Part shown: positions 48,281-57,003 of the stretch, piece after piece
Layout: the number at the start of each line of letters is the position of its first letter
Position numbering within the stretch: position 1 is the first letter of the stretch
DNA from: Anaerolineae bacterium
GTDB lineage: Bacteria; Chloroflexota; Anaerolineae; Promineifilales; Promineifilaceae
Reading direction: 5' to 3'
Assembly: GCA_023382655.1 (NCBI GenBank)
Contig: JAHDWK010000007.1
Location: 218,028-282,027 of the forward strand
DNA length: 64,000 bases
Translations under genes and position numbers: made by a program
Notes under the pieces: generated by a model
Told to the model about the DNA's origin: nothing
Database searches by the model: none
What the model saw: only the letters and a program-made list of their open reading frames with translations

Positions 48281-51163
48281 ATGATCCAGACCACCTTACT
48301 TGTTGCTCCCCTGATTGTATTGTTGCTCGGCACGGCCGTTGCCTTCTCCTTTGCCCACCCTACCCTCAATGCCCGTCTACCCCTTACCCGGCAAGCGTGG
48401 TTGCTGGCTCTCTTCCCGTTCATCGCCTTTGTTATTCTGCTTCTGCCGGTCTCCGCCCTCAACGAAGGAGAGATATTCCTCTGGCGCATCACCTGGTTGC
48501 CCTCATTGGGGCTAAAACTGGGTTTATACTACGACAGTTGGAGCGCCCTCTTTGCTTTAATCATCACCTTCATCGGCATTCTCATCATCATCTATGCCGG
48601 GCAATACTTCAAAGGCGACCAAAGCGCCTGGCGCTTTCAGGTCTATATCCTGTTGTTTATGACCTCCATGCTCGGTCTGGTAATGGCCGGCGACGTGTTG
48701 ACCCTCTTCTTCTTTTGGGAAGGTACCAGCATCACCTCCTACCTGCTCATCGCCTACAAATACAAAGACGAGGCTGCCCGAACAGGCGCATTTCGCTCCC
48801 TGTTTATTACCGGCGGCGGCGGTATTGCCATGTTGGCCGGGCTGTTGTTGGTCAGTTATGTGGTGGGCAGCACCCAATGGACAGAGATACTCGGTGGCGG
48901 CGATGTGCTGCGCGGCAATGAGTTTTATAACGTGATGCTGGCGTTGGTCGCCTTTGGCGCGTTTACCAAAAGCGCCCAATTCCCCGCGCACATCTGGCTG
49001 CCGGGGGCCATGAGCGCCCCCACCCCCGCCAGCGCCTACCTGCATTCGGCCACCATGGTGAAAGCCGGCATCTACCTGATGGCCCGGTTGAACCCGGCGT
49101 TGGGTTTTACCGACCAATGGTTCTTGCTGCTGACGCTCGTGGGCATGGCTACCATGTTGTGCGGCGGCTACGTGGGTTTGAAACAAAGAGACCTCAAGGG
49201 GCTGCTGGCCTATTCCACCATCGCCCAATTAGGCGTATTGATGATGCTCATTGGGCAGGAACACCCGGAAAGCTACAAGGCGTTGGTGATTGGCATTGTG
49301 GCCCATGCGCTGTACAAGAGCGCCTTGTTTCTGGTAGCCGGGATCATTGATCACGAAACCGGCACCCGGGACATTATGCGCCTGGGTGGATTGCGCCGTG
49401 CCATGCCTCTCTTGTTCGTAGTGGCGGCTTTAGCCGGCCTCTCCATGGCCGGGTTGCCCCCATTATTTGGTTTTCTGGCAAAGGAGACGTTGCTGGCGGC
49501 GGCGCTTCATCCCAATTTGGCGCCGGTGATGACGGCCGTTACCGTCCTCGTTGGCGCGCTGATGTTGGCCCAGGCTGGTCTGCTGGTGATTGATGTCTTT
49601 TTGGGCAAACCGCGCGACCCGGCCGTCCACGCCCACGAAGCGCCCAAAGCCATGTTGCTTTCCCCGGCCATTCCCGCCATCCTGTCATTACTCATCGCCT
49701 TTTTGCCAGGGCCAAAAGAAGAGGCCATTTTTCTGACCGGGGCGGCCGCGGCCGCATTTGGCAGCCAGGTCAAAGTGTCGCTGGCGCTCTTTCATGGGCT
49801 GAATGTGCCCCTGCTGCTTTCTATTATTGCCATTACTCTGGGGACGATCATCTGGTATTTCCGCTGGCCGGTGCGCGCCTGGCAAGGACGCCTGGCCGAA
49901 AACATCAGCTTCAACCGGCTGTATGATGGTGTGATGGCCGCTCTGGGCAGCGGGGGGTATGTGTCTACTCGCTTGCAACAAGGAAATTTGCGGGCATACC
50001 TGGTCATGATGATACTGGCAGCTGTGGCACTGGTTTTCTTTTTTATGGGCCGCCCCCAGGTATTGTTGTCCAGCCTCACCTGGCCCACGTTCGATTTTAG
50101 GGGGGAATTGGCTTTGTTACGTCTCTTCTCTTTGCTGGTTGTTGTCGGGTCGGCCACAGCGACCGTGTTGTTGTCCCGTGATTTTCAGGCCATCCTGGCA
50201 ATGACAGTGATGGGGTTAGGGACGGCCCTCTGGTTTGTGCTGGAACCGGCGCCCGATGTGGCCCTGGTGCAAATTGTGGTAGATATTTTGTCACTGGTCA
50301 TTCTGGTGTTGACGCTGACGAAGCTGCCGCGAACGCAGCGGGAAAAAGCGCCCCGGATGCGGTGGGCGGCACGGCCGTATCGTCCCCTCCTGGTACGGGA
50401 TGCTATTGCCGCGCTGGCTATCGGTGCGGTAGTGACACTAATCACGCTAAACGCGCTTACCTCGCGGCCACGCCAAAACCCCGTTACCCTTTACTATATC
50501 GCCAATGCAAAAGCGGAAACGGGTGCGAGCGATATAGTCGGCGCTATCATTGTAGACTTCAGGGCCATAGACACCCTTATAGAAATCACCGTATTCAGCC
50601 TGGCCGGGTTGGGCATTTTCACTTTGCTCGGTTATGCTGCCCTCACCCACGGTGATCATGACCAGGGAGAAAAGAAAAGACAACGCCTCTTTACAACGCG
50701 TGGAATTGGCGGTCAACGTGCTTCGCCGTTTCTGCGGGCGCCTGCCCTTGCCATTCTGCCGGTGGCGCTGGTGATAGGGATCGTGCAGATGATGTTTGGC
50801 CACGATCAGCCCGGCGACGGATTTACGGCCGGCGTGGTGATTGGGCTGGCGGTGGCCTTGTGGTATGTGGTGTTTGGTTATACCGAGACGCGCGCCCGCT
50901 TACCCTGGCTGCGCGCCTCTGAATTGATTGGGAGTGGCATCTTATTGGCAGTCCTCAATGGTGGTCTTGCTACCTGGTTTGCGGGTCACTTTTTAGGAAA
51001 TGTGGATTACGGTGAACTGGTTGGGCTGCCACTGCCCAGCGGCTTCCATATCAGTTCATCCTTTTTGTTTGAAATAGCAATCTGCCTGGCTGTATTGGGC
51101 AGCGTGACACATATGTTAAACGCCCTGGGACATCCGGGGGAAGAGGTGGACGGTAATCCGTAA
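48281..51163 (+). CDS. mrpA: Na+/H+ antiporter subunit MrpA fused to MrpB
   Basis: 960 residues. The N-terminal two thirds is the MrpA/NuoL-type proton channel with about 14 helices: FFWEGTSITSYLLIAYKYKD, LPGAMSAPTPASAYLHSATMVKAGIYLMAR, KGLLAYSTIAQLGVLMM and a conserved Lys in the KSALFLVAGIIDHETGT region. The final 140 residues are MrpB (FGHDQPGDGFTAGVVIGLA). Mrp complexes exchange Na+ for H+ and support alkali and salt tolerance. The start is ATG at 48281. The stop is supplied by a heptamer array (Gly-Asn-Pro-stop). Confidence 0.93.
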   Translation: MIQTTLLVAPLIVLLLGTAVAFSFAHPTLNARLPLTRQAWLLALFPFIAFVILLLPVSALNEGEIFLWRITWLPSLGLKLGLYYDSWSALFALIITFIGILIIIYAGQYFKGDQSAWRFQVYILLFMTSMLGLVMAGDVLTLFFFWEGTSITSYLLIAYKYKDEAARTGAFRSLFITGGGGIAMLAGLLLVSYVVGSTQWTEILGGGDVLRGNEFYNVMLALVAFGAFTKSAQFPAHIWLPGAMSAPTPASAYLHSATMVKAGIYLMARLNPALGFTDQWFLLLTLVGMATMLCGGYVGLKQRDLKGLLAYSTIAQLGVLMMLIGQEHPESYKALVIGIVAHALYKSALFLVAGIIDHETGTRDIMRLGGLRRAMPLLFVVAALAGLSMAGLPPLFGFLAKETLLAAALHPNLAPVMTAVTVLVGALMLAQAGLLVIDVFLGKPRDPAVHAHEAPKAMLLSPAIPAILSLLIAFLPGPKEEAIFLTGAAAAAFGSQVKVSLALFHGLNVPLLLSIIAITLGTIIWYFRWPVRAWQGRLAENISFNRLYDGVMAALGSGGYVSTRLQQGNLRAYLVMMILAAVALVFFFMGRPQVLLSSLTWPTFDFRGELALLRLFSLLVVVGSATATVLLSRDFQAILAMTVMGLGTALWFVLEPAPDVALVQIVVDILSLVILVLTLTKLPRTQREKAPRMRWAARPYRPLLVRDAIAALAIGAVVTLITLNALTSRPRQNPVTLYYIANAKAETGASDIVGAIIVDFRAIDTLIEITVFSLAGLGIFTLLGYAALTHGDHDQGEKKRQRLFTTRGIGGQRASPFLRAPALAILPVALVIGIVQMMFGHDQPGDGFTAGVVIGLAVALWYVVFGYTETRARLPWLRASELIGSGILLAVLNGGLATWFAGHFLGNVDYGELVGLPLPSGFHISSSFLFEIAICLAVLGSVTHMLNALGHPGEEVDGNP

Positions 51164-51230
51164 CCGGTTATCGGTAATCGGTTATCCGTTATCGGGCTTC
51201 GGCTTACGGGTTACGGCTCACGGTTTACGA
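51151..51230. repeat. Heptamer array, CGTAATC family, inverted pair (copy 6)
   Basis: Units CGGTAAT, CCGTAAC, CGGTTAT, CGGTAAT, CGGTTAT, CCGTTAT, CGGGCTT face CGGCTTA, CGGGTTA, CGGCTCA, CGGTTTA. It overlaps the end of mrpAB and separates it from mrpC. Confidence 0.8.
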
Positions 51231-51236
51231 ACAAAT

Positions 51237-51578
51237 ATGGAACTACTGACAGCACTCACCATCGGCGCTTTGTTCGCTATCGGCGTTTTCCAACTATTGC
51301 GGCGTAATGTGATCCGCTCGGCAATTGGGTTAGTGATACTGGCCAATGCCGTGAACCTGTTTTTGCTGACCGCAGGGACTTACCAAGGGGAAGACCCGGC
51401 TTATACCACGTATGCCAGGGCCGCAGAAAGGATCAGCGATCCACTACCTCAGGCGTTCATCCTCACCGCTATTGTCATCAGTATGGGCGGCACAGCCTTT
51501 GTGCTGGCGATGCTCTACATCATTTCCGCCCGCTATCAAACGGCCAATATGGATGAGGTGGATAATTTGAAGCATTAG
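51237..51578 (+). CDS. mrpC: Na+/H+ antiporter subunit MrpC
   Basis: 113 residues with three membrane helices. The family pattern is VIRSAIGLVILANAVNLFLLTAG and DPLPQAFILTAIVISMGGTAFVLAM, similar to NuoK. It is a component of the Mrp antiporter's membrane arm. The ATG follows a heptamer array and has no evident ribosome site, so its translation may depend on the array-derived leader. Confidence 0.93.
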   Translation: MELLTALTIGALFAIGVFQLLRRNVIRSAIGLVILANAVNLFLLTAGTYQGEDPAYTTYARAAERISDPLPQAFILTAIVISMGGTAFVLAMLYIISARYQTANMDEVDNLKH

Positions 51579-51586
51579 GAAGCATA

Positions 51587-53080
51587 ATGTCCGTTGATTC
51601 TCAGACGATTTTATGGCCGATACTGGTCCCGCTGGTGGGGGCGGGGGTGGCGCTGTTTCTGCGCAAGCGACGGCCGTACCAATCTGCCTGGGGCCTCGGT
51701 TGTATGCTGCTCTCTTGCGCGGCCAGTTTGTGGCTGTTTGGCATGGTCTGGCAAACGGGCCAACCACTGGTGTGGCAGGGAGGCGGCTGGGCTGCCCCCT
51801 TCGGCGTCACCCTGGTAGGTGATTTGCTGTCCCTCTTTTTTGTGGTGATGACCCAGGTAGTGATGCTAATGGGCATGATTTATGCGCTGGGCAGCCAGGA
51901 CAAAGCGGCAGCATATCCTTCCTTTCTGGTGCTGTTCCTGACCTTATGCACCGGGTTGACAGGGGCGTTTTTGACCGGCGATATTTTCAATATGTACGTT
52001 TTTGCCGAACTGCTGGTTATTTCCGGCACGGTGCTGACGGCCGTGTCCGATGACCAATTTGGCACGGAAGCCGCTTACAAATACTTTTACATGAGCCTGC
52101 TGGCCTCTTTCTTTATGCTGTTGGGCATTGGTTGCCTGTACGTTTCGTATGGCACGCTCAACATGGCTGACCTGGCCCGACAAATCCAGGCGCAGCCTGA
52201 CGGCCTGCTGCTGTTGCCCGCTATCGGTTTTTTGCTGGCAACCTTTATGATCAAAAGCGCCGTTTTCCCCTTTCATTTCTGGCAGCCCGATTTTCATGCG
52301 GCTTCACCAACGGCCGTGTCCGCCATGCTCTCTTCGGTGGTAGTGAAACTGGGCGTCTATGGTTTTTTGCGGATGGCCTTCCTGCTTTTTGCGGCGCAGG
52401 CGGCGCAGATTCGTGGACTGCTGCTGGTACTGGGCATGGTGGGCATTCTCTTTGGGGGGCTGTCCGCCATTGGCACACATAATGTGAAGCGGATGCTGGC
52501 CTATTCCACGCTGGCGCAGATCGGTTTCATTCTGGTAGGCATCGGTTGGGGCACGCCGCTGGCGATTACGGCGGCGCTGGTTTTTGCCTTTAACCACAGC
52601 CTGATCAAAGCGGCTATGTTGATGTTGGCCGGGTTTGTCGCCAGCCGGGCTTCGGTGAAGTCGGCGGCGTTTGATGTGGTGACGGGCGTGGGACGGCCGT
52701 TGCCCGCCGCCGGGCTGTTGTTCTTCATCGGCAGTCTGGCGCTGGCCGGAATACCGCCCACCAGTGGTTTTGTGAGCAAGCTGCTGCTTTTTTCCAGCGG
52801 TATTGAAGCCGCCGAATTTTGGGCGTTGTTCGTTATTGGCCTGTTTAGCATTTTGACATTGGTATACACCATGCGCGCCTTCATGCGCATCTGGTGGCAA
52901 GAGCCAGCGGAAGGCATCAGCACCAAACCAACCGGCGACCATTTATTGGCCCCCATCCTGCTGATCGGGCTAATTCTGTTGTTGGGTGTTTGGGCCAGCC
53001 CGCTGGTGGAAGCGGCCCAGGCGGTGGGCGCCTGGGTGTTAGATCCGGCAGCGTATGTGGCGGCGGTGTTGGGTAATTGA
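51587..53080 (+). CDS. mrpD: Na+/H+ antiporter subunit MrpD
   Basis: 497 residues with about 14 helices, NuoN/MrpD-type. Typical segments are TLCTGLTGAFLTGDIFNMYVFAEL, FPFHFWQPDFHAASPTAVSAMLSSVVVKLGVYG and KRMLAYSTLAQIGFILVGIG, with the proton-path Lys residues in KSAVFPFHFW and SSVVVKLGVY. AGGAAG precedes the ATG. It forms part of the proton pathway of the Mrp complex. It lies nine bases after mrpC. Confidence 0.94.
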   Translation: MSVDSQTILWPILVPLVGAGVALFLRKRRPYQSAWGLGCMLLSCAASLWLFGMVWQTGQPLVWQGGGWAAPFGVTLVGDLLSLFFVVMTQVVMLMGMIYALGSQDKAAAYPSFLVLFLTLCTGLTGAFLTGDIFNMYVFAELLVISGTVLTAVSDDQFGTEAAYKYFYMSLLASFFMLLGIGCLYVSYGTLNMADLARQIQAQPDGLLLLPAIGFLLATFMIKSAVFPFHFWQPDFHAASPTAVSAMLSSVVVKLGVYGFLRMAFLLFAAQAAQIRGLLLVLGMVGILFGGLSAIGTHNVKRMLAYSTLAQIGFILVGIGWGTPLAITAALVFAFNHSLIKAAMLMLAGFVASRASVKSAAFDVVTGVGRPLPAAGLLFFIGSLALAGIPPTSGFVSKLLLFSSGIEAAEFWALFVIGLFSILTLVYTMRAFMRIWWQEPAEGISTKPTGDHLLAPILLIGLILLLGVWASPLVEAAQAVGAWVLDPAAYVAAVLGN

Positions 53081-53091
53081 AGTGAGGCAAG

Positions 53092-53574
53092 ATGGTTCGT
53101 GTACGGGTAATTTCGACGCTGACATTGGTGTATCTGGCATTGACGGCTAACCTGGCGCCGTTGAATATACTCATGGGGGTGCTGGTGGCCACGGCCGTGA
53201 CCTTTTTGTTGCCCGGCCGGCAAGAGTGGCAAATGAGTTGGCGCGCCTGGCCCGCGGCTAATTGGGCCTTCGTTCGTTATGTGTTTATGCTGAGCAAGGA
53301 TTTGGTAGTGAGTGGTATACAGGTAGCCAGGATTGTCTTATCGCCGCAGATGTCCATTCGGCCCGGCATCATCGCCATTCCGTCAGAAACCTCATCAGAC
53401 CTGGCAACCGCCTTTAGCGCCCATGCCATTACCCTGACGCCCGGTGAAATGGTCGTCGAAATTGACGAAAAGGGCATCATGTACACCCATTGTCTGAATG
53501 TCCACGAAGCGGCCATTAGCCTGCCCACAAACCAGCGCGAACGGCGCGAATTGTTAGAGAAGATATTTTCATAA
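53092..53574 (+). CDS. mrpE: Na+/H+ antiporter subunit MrpE
   Basis: 160 residues, two membrane helices at the N-terminus (STLTLVYLALTANLAPLNIL region and the next) followed by a soluble domain with the family motif LATAFSAHAITLTPGEMVVEID and MYTHCLNVHEAA. MrpE is the assembly-linked subunit of the Mrp complex. The stop overlaps the mrpF start by one base. GTGAGG is the ribosome site. Confidence 0.92.
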   Translation: MVRVRVISTLTLVYLALTANLAPLNILMGVLVATAVTFLLPGRQEWQMSWRAWPAANWAFVRYVFMLSKDLVVSGIQVARIVLSPQMSIRPGIIAIPSETSSDLATAFSAHAITLTPGEMVVEIDEKGIMYTHCLNVHEAAISLPTNQRERRELLEKIFS

Positions 53575-53849
53575 TGTCCATCCTGCTACTTATTACCCTC
53601 TATATCTCTCTCATTATCCACATTACCCTGATCGGCATTTCCGTGTGGCGGGTGTGGCGTGGAGATAATGTGATAGATCGGCTGATCGGTACGGAACTGG
53701 TGACAACGCTCTTTTTAGCTGTGCTGGTACTGGTTTCCCTTATCTTTCGGGATAGTGTGTATATTGATGTGGCCTTGGGGCTGGCGGCGCTGAGTTTTAT
53801 CGGTACAGTCGCTCTGGCTAAATATCTGGCGGATGAGCAGATGTTTTAA
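53574..53849 (+). CDS. mrpF: Na+/H+ antiporter subunit MrpF
   Basis: 91 residues, three membrane helices, starting in the mrpE stop codon. The stretch VWRVWRGDNVIDRLIGTELVTTLFLAVLVLVS is the MrpF signature with the conserved Asp-Arg. It completes the A/B-C-D-E-F order, leaving only mrpG on the opposite strand. Confidence 0.92.
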   Translation: MSILLLITLYISLIIHITLIGISVWRVWRGDNVIDRLIGTELVTTLFLAVLVLVSLIFRDSVYIDVALGLAALSFIGTVALAKYLADEQMF

Positions 53850-53905
53850 GGAATGAGCCATTGTCCTTGCGGACTGTGGTCGGTTTGTAATCGTGCCACC
53901 CTTGC

Positions 53906-55075
53906 TTACTCCTGAATAGTCACGGGCAGGCGAATTTCCCGGTACGTGGCGTCGCTGCTGCCAATGGTGATGTAGAGTAACGCCTGCCCCCTGGCGGCGT
54001 CTGCTGGTATCGCCAGGTCTATTTCCCAAAAGCCATATTGATTGGCGTAGGCGGTGGCGCTGGTGATGAGGCCAGACGGCCGTGCCGGATCATCTGCTTC
54101 CAGGCGTAGTTTTACTTCTCGTTCCGGGGCGTTAATGGCAATGCCAAAGAGATAGGTGTTTTGGCCTGCCGTGAAGGGGATTTCCCCATTATTGCCTAGT
54201 TGCAGCTTGATTGCCTGTTCATCATCCGCCGCCAGAATGGTGAGCGGGATGCGCACTTCGCGCAGGTTCGGCTGGCCCGGTGTGCCCGTGTAGGCGATGG
54301 CACAGGCCGGCCCTGGCACTGCCTGGCTGGAAATGATTGAGTAACCAATCCAGTTACCCCCAGACACCGTAAAACTCTGGGTAGCCGTTACCCCAGTACA
54401 GTCCTGGTCCCACACAGCGATGGTAACAGTTTCATTGACGGGGTTGTTGACACGCCCGGCAAAAAGGATGGTGTGCCCGGCAACGGCCGTATCCCCTGGT
54501 GTCGGTTGGTTCAGTATGATGAATGATTTGTCCGCGCCGGTCTGGGGCAATAAGGTGATGGGCGCGGCCGTACCAATCTCCGTGCCTTCCAGTTGCACCG
54601 CCAGTTCCGCCGGCCCGGCGATGGTGGGCGATAGGATGACCGTCACGGCCCAGTCGCCAGCAGCATCAGCGATGGCCGTTTCTTGCCCCACAACCACTCC
54701 CCCAGCCACCGTTAGGCGCACCGTTAGAGGCCGGGTAAGCGGGGGCATAACCTGGCCTTGAATGCGCAGTTCCTGCCCTATCATGATTTCGGCGTCGGCA
54801 ACCGGCTGGGCAATGGTGATGGTGCTGGCGGGGGAAACGGCCGTGTCGGTGGGCGCTGGTGTGGCGGTGTGGGTGGCAGTGGGGGTGGGAATAGAGGTAT
54901 GGGTAGGTATGGTGGTGGGCGTGGGCCGCGGTGCGGTGGCAGTTGCCGTGGGCGTGGGCACCGGGATAGTGATGGTGGGGGGAACGGCCGTTGGCGTTGC
55001 TTCCCCCTCTTGCCCGCAGGCTGTGACCAACATTCCCACACAAAGGAACCAGATAACCTGGCGTAATCGTGTCAT
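53906..55075 (-). CDS. Exported lipoprotein with Thr/Pro linker and beta-sandwich domains
   Basis: 389 residues from ATG at 55075, which has GAGGAG upstream. The signal ends in the lipobox LVTAC (Cys20), so it is a membrane-anchored lipoprotein. Residues about 25-85 are a Pro/Thr/Ala-rich linker (VPTPTATATAPRPTPTTIPT), then repeated immunoglobulin-like beta domains (ITIAQPVADAEIMIGQELRI, IILNQPTPGDTAVAGHTILF). No enzyme motif is seen. It could be a surface-binding or adhesion protein. Confidence 0.75.
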   Translation of the reverse strand: MTRLRQVIWFLCVGMLVTACGQEGEATPTAVPPTITIPVPTPTATATAPRPTPTTIPTHTSIPTPTATHTATPAPTDTAVSPASTITIAQPVADAEIMIGQELRIQGQVMPPLTRPLTVRLTVAGGVVVGQETAIADAAGDWAVTVILSPTIAGPAELAVQLEGTEIGTAAPITLLPQTGADKSFIILNQPTPGDTAVAGHTILFAGRVNNPVNETVTIAVWDQDCTGVTATQSFTVSGGNWIGYSIISSQAVPGPACAIAYTGTPGQPNLREVRIPLTILAADDEQAIKLQLGNNGEIPFTAGQNTYLFGIAINAPEREVKLRLEADDPARPSGLITSATAYANQYGFWEIDLAIPADAARGQALLYITIGSSDATYREIRLPVTIQE

Positions 55076-55164
55076 ATACAGCTCCTCAACTTCCGTTTGC
55101 AATTAGACTCGACCCGCCCAAGTATAACGTATTGCGCCCCGCGTAAAACGTTATACGCCATACT

Positions 55165-55860
55165 CTAATTACCCGGTTCCAGTAGCACCGTTCCCAGGTT
55201 GTTATGGGGTGGGCCAAGACGCGGATGGTCGGCATAAACGCCACGATACCGTTCCGGCAACATGGTGGCAATGCGCGTCATGATCTCGTCTGTTCCCTGC
55301 GCCAGCATCTCGTCACGCGCTGTGCGTTTCAGCGCCGGTAGTGTGAACGCCGGGCCAATGCGAATATGAATATCTAGCCGGCGCAGCCGGGATAGACGTT
55401 CCTTAACCACCCGGTCTTCGGTGCCCCACAAAGCCACCGGTATAATCAGCACCCCCGTCTTGGCCGCCAGGTAAGCCGCTCCGGGTTTGCCCGGCAGCAG
55501 TGATTCCGTCTTGCTGCGTGTTCCCTCCGGGGCAATGCCGCTAATGCCGCCCGCTTGCAACCGTTTGCTCACCTCACGCAAGGCGTGAAAGTCAGCTTCC
55601 TCCCGGTTCAGCCAGATCGCATTGAGCTTATTACCCAGAAAACGCCAGAAGGTATATTTCTCATACTTATCGGCAATCATCAAGATAATGTCATCCCGGT
55701 CAGCCAATACCACACCCAACATGGCATCCAGCCGCCCCAGGTGATTAGAGACAATCAGCGCCCCTCCGGTTGGGGGTATATTTTCCATCCCCTGTATATC
55801 CACTCTGGCAATAATCTTCAAAATCAACCGGCATAAAATGCGTAATCCATGCAAAAACAT
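55165..55860 (-). CDS. plsC: 1-acylglycerol-3-phosphate acyltransferase (PlsC-like)
   Basis: 231 residues. The catalytic motif NHLGRLD (N-H-x4-D, about residues 39-45) and the substrate-binding EGTRS (about 112-116) are present, as is a hydrophobic N-terminal segment. The enzyme adds the second acyl chain to lysophosphatidate in phospholipid synthesis at the inner membrane. It stands alone; no other lipid-synthesis gene is adjacent, though an ABC permease follows on the opposite strand. Confidence 0.92.
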   Translation of the reverse strand: MFLHGLRILCRLILKIIARVDIQGMENIPPTGGALIVSNHLGRLDAMLGVVLADRDDIILMIADKYEKYTFWRFLGNKLNAIWLNREEADFHALREVSKRLQAGGISGIAPEGTRSKTESLLPGKPGAAYLAAKTGVLIIPVALWGTEDRVVKERLSRLRRLDIHIRIGPAFTLPALKRTARDEMLAQGTDEIMTRIATMLPERYRGVYADHPRLGPPHNNLGTVLLEPGN

Positions 55861-56064
55861 AATGACTTGTCACCTTATCAGCGATGTTGGGTGATGTTCT
55901 AAATCGCCCTACTAATTGAAAACAGTGCATCATTTACGACGCACTGCGCCATACGATTATAGCCAGGGTGGAATGGCATACAAACAATCAGAAGAGTTGG
56001 GTAGCATTTGGCAGCATGTTGGGGATAATTTGTTTGATGAGGCAATAGGGGGATGGGAACATCA

Positions 56065-56092
56065 ATCACCCCATTACCCAATATCCAATGAT
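56065..56092. repeat. Short heptamer run, GTAATTG family
   Basis: Units CCCCATT, ACCCAAT, ATCCAAT, GATCACG overlap the start of the ABC permease gene (ATG at 56088). It is a single half-array without a visible inverted partner. Confidence 0.45.
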
Positions 56093-56918
56093 CACGCTGC
56101 TATTTGCCGAATTGACCATCCGGGAAACCCAACGCCGTAAAATTTTGTGGGTGGGGTTGTTGCTGGCGTTAGGATTTTTAGTGTTGTTTGCGCTGGGCTT
56201 CCATGTCATTGTACAAGAGATGGAGCAGTTTGCGAACCTGGAAGAATCGTTGACCATCAGCGGCTTGCTGTTGATGACTGGGCTGTACGCGGCCAATTTG
56301 CTGGTCTCGTTACTGGCGGTACTGATTTCGGTAACGGCCGTGTCCGGTGAGATTGATTCCCATACTGTGGAGGCCATCGTCACCAAGCCCATTCGCCGGT
56401 GGGAAATGGTGTTGGGTAAATGGCTGGGGTATGCGGTGTTGCTGGCGCTGTACCTTCTGCTGCTGGCGGGGGGGCTGATGCTCATCGTCTATTTACGCGC
56501 TGGCGTGGTACTGGCCAACATTCCCGCAGGTCTGGCGCTGATGCTGCTGCAAGGCTGCACCATTCTGTCTATTACCATGTTGGGCGGTACCCGCCTGTCT
56601 ACAATGGCCAATGGCGTATTGGCGTTTATGCTGTTTGGCATTGCTTTTCTGGGTGGTTGGATTGAACAAATTGGGGCCTTGCTGGAAAATGAAACGGCCG
56701 TGAACATTGGCATCCTCACCAGCCTGCTCATGCCCAGCCAGGCTTTGTGGAATCGAGCGTTGACATTGTTCCAGCCCAACTTTGCTACCTCGGCCTATTT
56801 CGCCGGGCCGTTTGCCGTCATTTCCCAACCCAGCGATTTGATGGTGGTCTATGCGCTGCTGTATATGGGAGGGTTGCTTCTGCTGGCCCTGGTAAGCTTT
56901 TCCCGCCGCGATTTGTAA
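56088..56918 (+). CDS. ABC-2-type transporter permease (NosY-like)
   Basis: 276 residues, six to seven membrane helices. The soluble loop before the third helix, AVSGEIDSHTVEAIVTKPIRRWEMVLGKWLGY, is the ABC-2/NosY signature with a conserved Glu-Asp pair followed by Lys-Pro-Ile-Arg. No ATPase gene is next to it, so it would need a partner elsewhere. The substrate is not predictable. The ATG has no ribosome site. Confidence 0.85.
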   Translation: MITLLFAELTIRETQRRKILWVGLLLALGFLVLFALGFHVIVQEMEQFANLEESLTISGLLLMTGLYAANLLVSLLAVLISVTAVSGEIDSHTVEAIVTKPIRRWEMVLGKWLGYAVLLALYLLLLAGGLMLIVYLRAGVVLANIPAGLALMLLQGCTILSITMLGGTRLSTMANGVLAFMLFGIAFLGGWIEQIGALLENETAVNIGILTSLLMPSQALWNRALTLFQPNFATSAYFAGPFAVISQPSDLMVVYALLYMGGLLLLALVSFSRRDL

Positions 56919-57003
56919 CCCGTAATCCGTGAACCGTAATCCGAAGCCGGAAGTGTCGGATTACGGATTACCGATTACGGATTACCGATTACGGATTACC
57001 GTC
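56918..57003. repeat. Heptamer array, CGTAATC family, inverted pair (copy 7)
   Basis: Units CCGTAAT, CCGTGAA, CCGTAAT, CCGAAGC face GGATTAC, GGATTAC, CGATTAC and further GGATTAC units. It fills the gap between the convergent permease and GMC genes and supplies the GMC stop (Gly-Asn-Pro-stop). Confidence 0.82.
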
